Of a stretch of 64,000 nucleotides of DNA, positions 35,552 to 44,308 are shown piece by piece. The position numbers and the translations under genes were made by a program. Origin of the DNA: Casp-alpha2 sp036337015 (GTDB taxonomy: Bacteria > Pseudomonadota > Alphaproteobacteria > Rhodospirillales > Casp-alpha2). A model generated the notes under the pieces. It was not told the DNA's origin, ran no database searches, and saw only the letters and a program-made list of their open reading frames with translations. Location of the stretch: the NCBI GenBank assembly GCA_036337015.1, contig JAYZEZ010000001.1:52783-116782 (forward strand), written 5' to 3'. Numbering within the stretch: the stretch's first letter is position 1; each line of letters opens with the position of its first letter.

Positions 35552-37000
35552 GTGAATTCACTCAACCCAAGCATACTAAAAAAACTAAAGTTTGTAGTTG
35601 GAGAAAAAGGTTGGCTTGATGACAGTAATGATATGGCTCCATATTTAAGCGACGAACGCAATCTATTTCATGGCAAAACCAATATAATACTAAAGCCTCA
35701 AAATTCCGCTGAAGTAGCAAAGATAGTTAAAATTTGTGCTCAAGAGAAAATAGGCATCGTGCCACAAGGTGGCAATACAGGCTATTGTGGTGGATCTATA
35801 CCTAATCCCAATGGCTTGGAGGTCGTCATCTCTCTCGCACGCCTTAACCGTATTAGAGAGATTAATACTATCAACAATACCATGACTGTTGAAGCAGGTT
35901 GCATTCTGTCTGATATCCAAACCAAGGCAAAAGAATCCAACAAGCTATTTCCCCTAAGTCTTGGAGCTGAAGGCAGTTGCCAAATTGGCGGAAATTTGGC
36001 AACTAATGCGGGCGGCACCCAAGTCCTTCACTATGGTAATGCACGCGATTTAGTACTTGGACTTGAAGTCATTTTACCTGATGGTCAATTGCTCAATATG
36101 CTTAGGGCTCTAAGGAAAAATAATACTGGTTATGACTTAAAACACCTATTTCTTGGATCTGAAGGAACACTGGGGATTATTACTGCTGCAGTAATCAAGC
36201 TTTTCCCTCTTCCCAAGCAAGTAATTACTTCAATCGTTGCTTTACCAAATTCAAGTGCTGCCGTATCGCTTTTAACAAATCTTCAGAGCAAAATAGTAGG
36301 CAGCATCACAAGTTTTGAATTTTTCAACCGATCTTCTCTAGAACTAGTCATAGAGCACATCAGTAATGCACGTGATCCGTTTGTTAAACCGTATGATACG
36401 TATGTGTTATTAGAAATTAGCTCAAGTCAGTCTAAGCAAAATATAAAGGGTTCATTGGAAAATCAGCTATCTGAAAAACTAGATGAAGGGTGTGTACTAG
36501 ATGCGGTAATTGCTGATAGCGGTGAACAATGCAAAAAACTTTGGAAGTTACGCGAAAGCATTCCCGAAGCACAGAAGTGCGCAGGCGGATGTATTAAACA
36601 TGATGTGTCCGTCCCAATATCAAGGATAGCAGAATTTATAAGCTTGACATCCAAACTTGCAAAAAAAGAAATAAAAGGAGTGAGAGTGATAGCCTTTGGA
36701 CACATTGGCGATGGAAATATTCACTTCAATCTAACCCAACCTCTTAATATTAAAAACGATGATTTTCTTTCCCACACATTGCCACTTTCAACAAAAATCC
36801 ATGAAATAGCAATGAAACTAGGTGGTAGTTTTAGCGCTGAACACGGTATCGGCATCCTAAAAAAACATGAATTAAAGCGTTTTAAATCTTTGGTCGAACA
36901 AGACCTAATGGAATTAGTCAAAGATGCCATCGATCCCGAAAACATTATGAATCCAGACAAAGTTGTTACAGTTAAACCTAAGCCACATCTGTTAGATTAA
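35552..37000 (+). CDS. FAD-linked D-2-hydroxyglutarate/D-lactate dehydrogenase-type protein
   Basis: A flavoprotein of the GlcD/D2HGDH family that oxidises D-2-hydroxyacids. In 482 residues: an FAD-binding PCMH domain (about 40-220) with IVPQGGNTGYCGG and NLATNAGGTQVLHYGN, and a C-terminal domain (about 225-465) with AFGHIGDGNIHFNL and FSAEHGIGILKKHEL, then DPENIMNPDK. The start is GTG 35552, six bases after the transhydrogenase, with GGTAGG as ribosome site. Pairing with HOT makes D-2-hydroxyglutarate the favoured substrate over lactate or glycolate, by inference. Confidence 0.87.
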   Translation: MNSLNPSILKKLKFVVGEKGWLDDSNDMAPYLSDERNLFHGKTNIILKPQNSAEVAKIVKICAQEKIGIVPQGGNTGYCGGSIPNPNGLEVVISLARLNRIREINTINNTMTVEAGCILSDIQTKAKESNKLFPLSLGAEGSCQIGGNLATNAGGTQVLHYGNARDLVLGLEVILPDGQLLNMLRALRKNNTGYDLKHLFLGSEGTLGIITAAVIKLFPLPKQVITSIVALPNSSAAVSLLTNLQSKIVGSITSFEFFNRSSLELVIEHISNARDPFVKPYDTYVLLEISSSQSKQNIKGSLENQLSEKLDEGCVLDAVIADSGEQCKKLWKLRESIPEAQKCAGGCIKHDVSVPISRIAEFISLTSKLAKKEIKGVRVIAFGHIGDGNIHFNLTQPLNIKNDDFLSHTLPLSTKIHEIAMKLGGSFSAEHGIGILKKHELKRFKSLVEQDLMELVKDAIDPENIMNPDKVVTVKPKPHLLD

Positions 37001-37051
37001 CTTTATAATTCTTTGACTTGCGCAGAATCTTAATAATTTCATTTCGCAAAT

Positions 37052-38053
37052 CTATTCTACCCTAAGAGAAAGACTTCTTAGTAGAATATCAGGTATATTC
37101 ACACCCCGAGTCTCAGCTATGGCTCGGGTTTCAAAACGTCGCTGACCAGGTATTCTCGTTCCAGGCTGGTTATTGATTTCTTTAATAAGAGTTTCGATCC
37201 GGGCAAAAACACCATCACCCCCAAAGTTCTCAGGTTTAAATATAAAAAAGAATTGGCCAGTTTTTGAAGGACCATCCTTTGTATCAAGAAAAGATGAAGC
37301 CTCGAAACCAAATTGTGAACCTGTCATAGCTGCTCCCATTAATTCCACCATTAGAGCCAAGGCTGCCCCCTTTGCATTTCCTATTGGCAATATTGAACCA
37401 CCTTGAATAACAGCCTTCGCATCGTTCGTTGGCTGACCATTAGCATCTCTTGCCCAATTATCAGGTATTTTATCTCCCTTATCTTTAGCAAGCTTAATTT
37501 TTCCACGCGCAACCTTAGAAATTGAAAGGTCAATAACCAAAGGAAAAGTTTCAGGCCTAGGACAAGCAAACGCGATAGGATTAGTCCCATATAGTGGTTT
37601 GCTCCCTCCCCAAGGGCTAATTGCAGCAGGAGTATTCACAAAGGCGATAGCCGCTAGCCCAAGATTTGCAATGCGTTCCACATGATGTCCAATTACGCCA
37701 GCATGAGATGAGTTGCCTATAGCAAGAGCAACAACACCTGTTTCTTTTACTATTTGAAATGCTTTATAAAGCCCCAAATCAATAGCCGGATAAGAAAATC
37801 CGCATCTCCCATCTATGTGAACCACAGCGCCATTACGTTTAGTTGCAATTGGTTCAGCAAATCCGTCCACCTTTCCACACTTGCTTTGATCCGCATACAT
37901 CGGAAGCCGTGATATCCCATGAGAGGGTATGTCATCGGCATCAGCTTTTACCAAAGCTGATGCAACAGACGTTGCATTTTCTTCAGATGTTTTAGACGCT
38001 AACAATACCCTCTTCGCCAAACCTCGAAGATCCTGAAGGCTGATATTTGTCAA
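37052..38053 (-). CDS. Ldh-family dehydrogenase, probable (R)-sulfolactate dehydrogenase
   Basis: An NAD(P)-dependent 2-hydroxyacid dehydrogenase of the malate/L-lactate (type 2, ComC) family. In 333 residues: DIPSHGISRLPMY (about 41-53), GRCGFSYPAIDLG, IGNSSHAGVIGHHVE, YGTNPIAFACP, VIDLSISKVARGKI and ALALMVELMGAAMTG, all family blocks. The two genes upstream on the same strand look like SuyB and SuyA, sulfolactate sulfo-lyase. ComC with SuyAB is a known sulfolactate degradation set, so sulfolactate is the likely substrate. Other 2-hydroxyacids cannot be excluded. Confidence 0.8.
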   Translation of the reverse strand: MTNISLQDLRGLAKRVLLASKTSEENATSVASALVKADADDIPSHGISRLPMYADQSKCGKVDGFAEPIATKRNGAVVHIDGRCGFSYPAIDLGLYKAFQIVKETGVVALAIGNSSHAGVIGHHVERIANLGLAAIAFVNTPAAISPWGGSKPLYGTNPIAFACPRPETFPLVIDLSISKVARGKIKLAKDKGDKIPDNWARDANGQPTNDAKAVIQGGSILPIGNAKGAALALMVELMGAAMTGSQFGFEASSFLDTKDGPSKTGQFFFIFKPENFGGDGVFARIETLIKEINNQPGTRIPGQRRFETRAIAETRGVNIPDILLRSLSLRVE

Positions 38054-38064
38054 GACTTAATCTC

Positions 38065-39315
38065 TTATGCACTACGGTAGAGTTTGGTTAGCACAAACTC
38101 GTTATGACCTAACGCCTCAGCTGCAGTCAAACGCCCATTACAAGTACGAATAGTCATATCGATCAGAGCATCGCCAGCCTCGTTTAAACTTAGTTCCCTA
38201 CGAAGTATTCCGGAAACATCTAGGTCTACATGTTCGCCCATAGTACGAACTGTTCTGGGATTGGCAGTTAACTTAATCACAGGCTCAATTGGGTTGCCTA
38301 TGATATTTCCCTGACCGGTTGGAAATAAGTGCACTACAAAACCAGCTGCCGCCTGAAGCGTTACACATTCTGCCGCAGCTGAAGATGTATCCATAAAATA
38401 TAACCCAGCCCCTCGGCGAGGAGTTTCTGCAGGCCTTAGCACATCAATAAAACTAGCCTTTTTTCCAATTTTTTCCAGGTTGCCAAATGCTTTCTCCTCT
38501 ATTGTAGTGAGGCCACCTTCAATATTTCCCTTTGTTGGCTGTGAATCTGACAAGTCATTTGTCTTAAACTGCTCAATTACATCGTCATTATACGACTGCC
38601 AGGTCTTTAAAAACTTAGCTCCAATGTGCTTGGTTTTAGCTCGCTTTGCACAATTAAGTTCTGCACCAGTAATTTCCGAAGTTTCTCCAAAACAGGTAGT
38701 AGCACCCCAAGTATCCACTTTATCAATAAAATTACCCACCGTAGGATTCGAGGCTAAACCAGAAGTGGTATCAGATTCGCCACACTTTACCGAAACCCAC
38801 AAATCCCTTATTGAACATTTCTCCCTTTCCAATTCAGAAGATGCCTGAACGAGTTCTTTTGCGACTCTACTTGCATCTGCTATGGTTTGGTGATCACCAT
38901 TTTGTTCAATCGCAAAACCTCTTACAGGCTTACCGGTCTTAGCAATTCCATCAACGATAAGCCCAGTCCACTGTGGTTCAATACCAATAACAACCACTGC
39001 GGCTACATTAGGGTTAGATCCTGTACCGATTAGAGTACGAAAGTGTAATTCCAAGTCTTCACCAAACTGCAAACGACCATAAGGGTGGGGTATTGCCTTA
39101 GTTCCCTTTATATTATTAGCAACAGCTTCGCATGCAGTATTAGATAAGTCATCTAAGGGCAAAATTATGACATGATTACGAATACCAACTCGGCCATTTT
39201 CACGACGCCATCCCAAAAAGGTTGGCCTCTTATTCACACGCTGAGATTTGTTTAAGCGTTTAGAAAAAGACTTTTTTGCAACGATTTTCTTTAAACTTTT
39301 AGCTATGATTACCAC
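38065..39315 (-). CDS. suyB: (2R)-sulfolactate sulfo-lyase large subunit, SuyB-like
   Basis: A UxaA/GarD-fold lyase subunit that would split (R)-sulfolactate to pyruvate and sulfite. In 416 residues: LGWRRENGRVGIRNHVIILP (about 35-54), DDLSNTACEAVANNIKG, AIPHPYGRLQFGEDLELH, SVKCGESDTTSGLASNPTVG, FMDTSSAAAECVTLQAAAG and the close TCNGRLTAAEALGHNEFVL. These agree with SuyB as I know it. Related altronate and galactarate dehydratases share the fold, so context (a 95-residue SuyA, ComC-like gene) carries weight. The GTG start overlaps the suyA stop by seven bases. The first 30 residues are basic and unusual. Confidence 0.82.
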   Translation of the reverse strand: MVIIAKSLKKIVAKKSFSKRLNKSQRVNKRPTFLGWRRENGRVGIRNHVIILPLDDLSNTACEAVANNIKGTKAIPHPYGRLQFGEDLELHFRTLIGTGSNPNVAAVVVIGIEPQWTGLIVDGIAKTGKPVRGFAIEQNGDHQTIADASRVAKELVQASSELEREKCSIRDLWVSVKCGESDTTSGLASNPTVGNFIDKVDTWGATTCFGETSEITGAELNCAKRAKTKHIGAKFLKTWQSYNDDVIEQFKTNDLSDSQPTKGNIEGGLTTIEEKAFGNLEKIGKKASFIDVLRPAETPRRGAGLYFMDTSSAAAECVTLQAAAGFVVHLFPTGQGNIIGNPIEPVIKLTANPRTVRTMGEHVDLDVSGILRRELSLNEAGDALIDMTIRTCNGRLTAAEALGHNEFVLTKLYRSA

Positions 39316-39596
39316 CTTTTAGTCTTCAAGTTCTGAGTGTGAACATGGCCGCCCTTCGAAATGGCAGATACACATTTACCAATGTCATGTCCGTACTTAA
39401 TTACGGCATCGCCATTATTGATAGTAGTTAGGGCTATTTTATGGCCAATTGGTATAGCTTTAAGACACTTAATCTTTATGGTCTTATTGCCCTCCATAAC
39501 CCAACCGGTCAGTATTTGATTTTTTTTCACGCCTTCTACAACGACTACTCCAACTGTATCTTGCAATGTGTGTACAAGAAGATGCGGTACCGACAC
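39309..39596 (-). CDS. suyA: (2R)-sulfolactate sulfo-lyase small subunit, SuyA-like
   Basis: A 95-residue SAF-domain protein, the small partner of SuyB. Blocks: DTVGVVVVEGV, KCLKAIPIGHKIALT, GDAVIKYGHDIGKC and the terminal GGHVHTQNLKTKRW with its histidines. The start is GTG 39596, fixed by a strong AGGAGG site at 39605-39610 (minus strand) eight bases away. It is coupled to suyB. Small subunits of other UxaA-family dehydratases look alike, so the sulfolactate assignment rests on the three-gene set. Confidence 0.82.
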   Translation of the reverse strand: MSVPHLLVHTLQDTVGVVVVEGVKKNQILTGWVMEGNKTIKIKCLKAIPIGHKIALTTINNGDAVIKYGHDIGKCVSAISKGGHVHTQNLKTKRW

Positions 39597-39670
39597 TATG
39601 CACCCCTCCTAATAATTATTGATTTACTAATCAGTAAATTTTAATTCGATAAATCGCTGTAACATCGCGA

Positions 39671-42600
39671 TTAAGAAAAACTAAAGTCAGCAGTCGAAAT
39701 ATCAGATGCAGTGGTAAGGTCCATATCAGCTAAAACTATTAAGCCATTCGAACCAGTATTATCTTCATCATACAAGAGAAAATTAGCAGAGTCGTTTCCA
39801 CTGGCAGCATGAGTATCAGTAAATGTTAAGAAAGCAATGTAATCAGTATCATCTGCTATATTATTCGGCGCACTAGAAGCCAATCCATCAATTGTACCAT
39901 CACCCAAAGCAGTTTTTAGAACCCCAAGGTCTGCACCAGCCCAAGAAATTTCTACATAGTTTGTACCTTCAGTTAGTGAAGAAATATTACCAAAACCACT
40001 ACTTTTCAAATTTATCTTATCACCTTCTGCGCTACTGAAATCTAAAATTCTGTCAGCACCTATTGTAGTAGTCGAACCATCTGAAGTAGCCTGATATTTG
40101 AAAATATCAGACCCTGATCCACCAACTAGCAGGTCGGCTCCAGCTCCGCCATCGAGAGTATCGGCGCCAGCTCCGCCAAATAGCTTATCCATACCGCCCC
40201 TACCTTTAATAACATCGTCACCATCCAAACCGTAAAATTGTTCTCTATCACCATTTCCAACCATATTGTCAACATTGTTAGTACCTAATGTATACTCGGA
40301 AGCCAAAGTTGCGCCACTATTGGCAGAACCAGGAACGAGCACACCTATTGGCTCGAGTGCTAGAACACTATCCACAGCAGTATCTCCAGTGTCGCCTACA
40401 ACAACCTGGAGAGTATGCGTAGTAAGGCTGGTGTCCAAAAGACCGACTAAATAGTCAGGTTTGGTGATTCCATCGGATTCTAAATTAAGCGTACCAGAGG
40501 TATTATCAAAAAAGAAGCCACCAGTACCTGGGTCATCGTTTGCTCCAGATCCAGTAGACTTAAGAAATTCGACTTCTCGACCATTAGGGAAAGTAAGATA
40601 ATTTATTCCATCTACGAAAACAGCTGCAATATCAGTATATTGGCCACCATATTCATTATATTCCTCTGTACCGTACATCCATTTAAAGGCAAGAGCTTCT
40701 GCATGTGGTGGTACCGTAAAGTTAAAGGTTAACAAGGAAATATCGGTGGTATTCTTACCCATAATTATGCCGCTAGCACCACCCGCTTCTGTAGAATAAG
40801 ATGTTGAGGTATTGGACAAGGGAGGCGTTGCATCACCGCTTGAGAACATTACTCCATTTGCTACAGAGTAAGTAACTCCGCCCGTTGTACCAAAATCAAG
40901 ACTGTTAAAGGTTCCTGCTGAAGCTCTATCCCCAGAAAGGTTAGCCATAAAAACTACTGATCCATGATTTGGTACTATTCCGGGAAGGCCTTCAGCAAAT
41001 TTATCCACTATTAAGTTAGCGAGTGCAGTATCTTCCGGACTTGCCGTTACTTCACCTGCGACATGAACATGATCTAGAGAATCTGCAAAAACAGTGAGAC
41101 CATGAGCCATCGCAACAGGAGCATGATAGTGAGTTTCAAATCCAAAATCAGGTGAAGTTTTAACATCAAAAGTAAAAGAAGTTTTAGCATCAAACGACAT
41201 AGAAAAAGACTCGGGTCCAGGCCCCATGCCTGGCATACCTGACATGCCTGGCATACCTGACATACCAGGGGCGTATGGGTCACTTGCAGGGGAGAACATT
41301 CCTGAACCAGAAAAAACGGATGAAGACATAAATCCACTCATAGCTCCACCACCACCAAAGAAAGATGGTCCACTTGGGCTAAATCCACCTCCAGGACCTC
41401 CAGGGCTAAATCCTCCTCCAGGACTAAATCCTCCTCCAGGACCTCCAGGGCTAAATCCTCCTCCAGGGCTAAATCCTCCTCCAGGGCCTCCAGGGCTAAA
41501 TCCTCCTCCAGGACCCCCGGGGTCAAATCCTCCTCCAGGACCTCCGGGATCAAATCCTCCTCCAGGACCTCCGGGACCACCGGGTCCTTCTATAAATGCT
41601 CCTTCAGGACCACCGGGACCACCAGGGCCTTCTTTAAATGCTCCTTCCGGACCACCAGGACCACCGGGTCCTTCTATAAATGCTCCTTCAGGACCACCAG
41701 GACCACCAGGGCCTTCTAAAAATGCTCCTTCCGGACCACCGGGACCACCAGGGCCTTCTATAAATGCGCCTTCAGGACCACCGGGACCACCAGGGCCTTC
41801 TAAAAATGCGCCTTCCGGGCCTCCGGGACCACCAGGGCCTTCTAAAAATGCGCCTTCCGGGCCTCCAGGACCACCAGGGCCTTCAGGGCCAAACTCTCCT
41901 TCCGGGCCGCCTGGACCACCGGGTCCTTCAGGGCCAAACTCTCCTTCCGGGCCGCCTGGACCACCGGGCGGTTCTAAGATTTCTCCTTCTGGACCACCGG
42001 GACCTTCGGGTCCCAACTCTCCTTCTGGCCCTAACTCTCCTTCTGGACCACCGGGGCCTTCAGGTCCCAACTCTCCTTCTGGACCACCAGGACCTTCGGG
42101 ACCTAACTCTCCTTCTGGTCCTAACTCTCCTTCTGGTCCTAACTCTCCTTCTGGTCCTGGGCCTTCACCTTCTGGACCTGGGCCTTCTCCTTCTGGTCCT
42201 GGGCCTTCACCTTCTCCTTCTGGACCTGGGCCTTCTCCTTCTGGACCTGGGCCTTCTCCTTCTGGGCCTGGGCCTTCTCCTTCTGGGCCTGGTGCCAATC
42301 CCTCAACCCCCAGAGCCTCAGCTTTTGCAAGAGCTTGAGCAGCTTCCGCTTGAGCAGCATCAACAGCAGCAATAGCGGCCTCTGCCTTAGCTGCAACATT
42401 TTGTGCAATATTAGCAGCTTCACTAGCTGCTGCTTCACTTGCAACAGCCACTGCTGCTTTTGCCTCGGCTTGAGTTTCAGCTGCGACGATAGTTTGTTGA
42501 GCTTGAACTAGCAATGCAGCACCTGGGACTTCAATCCCGGCAGCTCCAGCTGCAACGGCAACAGCACCAGTATCACTAGTTGCTAGTGCTTCAGACTCTG

Positions 42601-44134
42601 TCTGAGCAACTTCAGTAACTGCCTTCGCAAGATTAGCTTCAGCAGCAGCTACGATAGCTTCTGCCTGAGCAACCGCTGCTTGTGCTTTAGCAGTGGCAGC
42701 AGCAGCAGCTTCAGCATTTGCTACTGTCTCAGCGGCTGAAACTTTTGCTTGAGCTGCGGCAACTTCTTGAGCAGCAGCTTCTGCAACAGCCTCATCAGCA
42801 GCAGCACTTGCGGCAACAGCTTCCTGGGCAGCAGCTTCTGCAGCTGCTTGTTCTGCAGGAGTTTCTGCTGTTGCGGCAGCTTCAGCGGCAGCAGCGGCAG
42901 CGGCTTCTGCCTCAGCTGCGGCGGCATTAGCAGCCGTTTCTGCAGCAATAGCAGCTTCTGCAGCTGCTGCTGCTTCTGCCTCTGCTGCGGCAGCGGATTC
43001 TGAAGCTTCTGCTGCAGCAGCTGCTTCTGTTTCAGCGGCAGCGGCTGCTTCTGAAGCTGCAGATTCGGCTTCCGCAGCACTGGCTTCTGCTTCCGAAGCA
43101 GCGGCTTTAGCCTCCTGCGCTTTAGCCTGAGCAACTTTTTGTTGCTGTAGACCCTGCTGGGCACCAGTGACTACATTTTGAGAAACAGCTTGTGCAGCGT
43201 TAGGAAGCGCAGCAAGTGCCCCTCCAAAAGTCTGCCCCATTTGTTGAGGTGTCATGACAAAGGGAGGGGAAGGTGCTTGTGTAGAACTAGCAATGTTTAT
43301 TGCCTGCCCAGATGCACTAATTGTCTGACTACCTGATCCATTCCCAATTGTCATTTCTCCAACAACACCGCCAGCTTCTGGCAACAAAACAGCAGTAGTG
43401 ACACCAGCAGAATCAACCTTACCTCCACTAGCAGTGCCACGAATTCCAATCGTTGCTGTTGGTGTATTTAGAACCATAGCATTTGGATCTGTTTTAGCGA
43501 CTTGACCACTAACAAAAGTAAAAGCCCCCTGAAGCAAAGAAACACTTCCACTTCCAGTTTGCTGAACGGGGTCATAGACCATTTCGTCTAGAGTTATACG
43601 CCCACTTTCGCCAAGCGAAAGTGTGCTGTCATCCTCAAAAACAATTCCAATAGAACCATCTGCGCCTGTTTCTAAAATATCACCTTGAAACAAAGGATCG
43701 CCTTGATTAATTTTTTCTCTAGAACCATCTGCACGGACTACCTCCACTAACCCAGACGCAGTATCAATGGTACCTATCGGCACCTTTCCTGCCACCGAGC
43801 CTGCTTGAGCATATTGACCTGGTGCTTGAGGACCAGCTAAACGAATAGCAATATCGCCTCTCAAAACCACACCATCAGTTGTTGTTAGATCTGGAGGATG
43901 TTCTTGCAGGAAGTAATCGCGTAAAATTAATTTTTGACCATCAGGACCTATCAAGTTTAAATCTGAACCAGAACGATCAAAATCAGCACGTAAAAACCAA
44001 GCGTCACCAGGAATAACTATCTGTTCACCAGCAGATCCAAGCTGATGAATAGTAATTGAGTTATCAGCTAAATCAGCTAATTCCTCAAAATCTAACGAAT
44101 TTTTAGCGTCATTCGCGATAGGTTTGCCCCCCAA
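39671..44134 (-). CDS. Giant FecR / collagen-like / choice-of-anchor-L / RTX secreted protein
   Basis: A 1487-residue protein, probably type I secreted or surface bound. Order: N-terminal domain (about 20-110), FecR-like domain (about 125-240, with GDPLFQGDILETG and TATIGIRGTAS), Ala/Glu-rich helical stretch (about 320-610), Gly-Pro-Glu collagen-like region (about 612-930), and a Met/Gly-rich hinge. A choice-of-anchor-L-type domain (about 1030-1265, with MYGTEEYNEYGGQYTDIAAV) follows, then RTX calcium repeats (about 1315-1342, GGAGADTLDGGAGADLL) and a C-terminal secretion-type region ending SADFSFS. There is no N-terminal signal peptide, as expected for type I export. The start is TTG 44134, no ATG fits, and a stop lies shortly upstream, so the start is uncertain. 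No exporter is adjacent. Confidence 0.88.
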   Translation of the reverse strand: MGGKPIANDAKNSLDFEELADLADNSITIHQLGSAGEQIVIPGDAWFLRADFDRSGSDLNLIGPDGQKLILRDYFLQEHPPDLTTTDGVVLRGDIAIRLAGPQAPGQYAQAGSVAGKVPIGTIDTASGLVEVVRADGSREKINQGDPLFQGDILETGADGSIGIVFEDDSTLSLGESGRITLDEMVYDPVQQTGSGSVSLLQGAFTFVSGQVAKTDPNAMVLNTPTATIGIRGTASGGKVDSAGVTTAVLLPEAGGVVGEMTIGNGSGSQTISASGQAINIASSTQAPSPPFVMTPQQMGQTFGGALAALPNAAQAVSQNVVTGAQQGLQQQKVAQAKAQEAKAAASEAEASAAEAESAASEAAAAAETEAAAAAEASESAAAAEAEAAAAAEAAIAAETAANAAAAEAEAAAAAAAEAAATAETPAEQAAAEAAAQEAVAASAAADEAVAEAAAQEVAAAQAKVSAAETVANAEAAAAATAKAQAAVAQAEAIVAAAEANLAKAVTEVAQTESEALATSDTGAVAVAAGAAGIEVPGAALLVQAQQTIVAAETQAEAKAAVAVASEAAASEAANIAQNVAAKAEAAIAAVDAAQAEAAQALAKAEALGVEGLAPGPEGEGPGPEGEGPGPEGEGPGPEGEGEGPGPEGEGPGPEGEGPGPEGELGPEGELGPEGELGPEGPGGPEGELGPEGPGGPEGELGPEGELGPEGPGGPEGEILEPPGGPGGPEGEFGPEGPGGPGGPEGEFGPEGPGGPGGPEGAFLEGPGGPGGPEGAFLEGPGGPGGPEGAFIEGPGGPGGPEGAFLEGPGGPGGPEGAFIEGPGGPGGPEGAFKEGPGGPGGPEGAFIEGPGGPGGPGGGFDPGGPGGGFDPGGPGGGFSPGGPGGGFSPGGGFSPGGPGGGFSPGGGFSPGGPGGGFSPSGPSFFGGGGAMSGFMSSSVFSGSGMFSPASDPYAPGMSGMPGMSGMPGMGPGPESFSMSFDAKTSFTFDVKTSPDFGFETHYHAPVAMAHGLTVFADSLDHVHVAGEVTASPEDTALANLIVDKFAEGLPGIVPNHGSVVFMANLSGDRASAGTFNSLDFGTTGGVTYSVANGVMFSSGDATPPLSNTSTSYSTEAGGASGIIMGKNTTDISLLTFNFTVPPHAEALAFKWMYGTEEYNEYGGQYTDIAAVFVDGINYLTFPNGREVEFLKSTGSGANDDPGTGGFFFDNTSGTLNLESDGITKPDYLVGLLDTSLTTHTLQVVVGDTGDTAVDSVLALEPIGVLVPGSANSGATLASEYTLGTNNVDNMVGNGDREQFYGLDGDDVIKGRGGMDKLFGGAGADTLDGGAGADLLVGGSGSDIFKYQATSDGSTTTIGADRILDFSSAEGDKINLKSSGFGNISSLTEGTNYVEISWAGADLGVLKTALGDGTIDGLASSAPNNIADDTDYIAFLTFTDTHAASGNDSANFLLYDEDNTGSNGLIVLADMDLTTASDISTADFSFS
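41335..42305 (-). repeat. Gly-Pro-rich collagen-like repeat region
   Basis: Coding repeat inside the giant protein. From the protein's N-terminal side: about eight GPGPEGE-type units, then GELGPE and GPGGPEG units. Seven near-identical 42-base units follow (14 residues, GPGGPGGPEGAF plus two variable), spanning about 41581-41880. Last come GGFSPGGP units. All units are multiples of three bases. Residues at the unit junctions vary (FLE, FIE, FKE) while the rest is nearly fixed. Confidence 0.9.
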
Positions 44135-44308
44135 TAGTACAAATAAAACAAACCATTATACAACGGTATAAAACCTGAAGTCAGTGACAGCTATCACCTT
44201 ATAGGCAATCTTTAAATAAAAGTAGGGTATTCACTCTTTAAAGTTAAGTTTTTTATAACCTTAAAGCAACCTAGGACATAGATAAAAAGTTCCATCGTTA
44301 TGCCATTA

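Noticed and set aside
41581..41880. Regular repeats that might be a CRISPR array
   Set aside because: Units follow each other without unique spacers, keep a coding frame, and no cas genes are present.
41226..42338. 370-codon plus-strand frame with Pro-Gly-Pro repeats
   Set aside because: A mirror of the collagen-like coding repeat of the giant minus-strand protein; GC-rich triplet repeats leave the opposite frame open. No ribosome site or domain.
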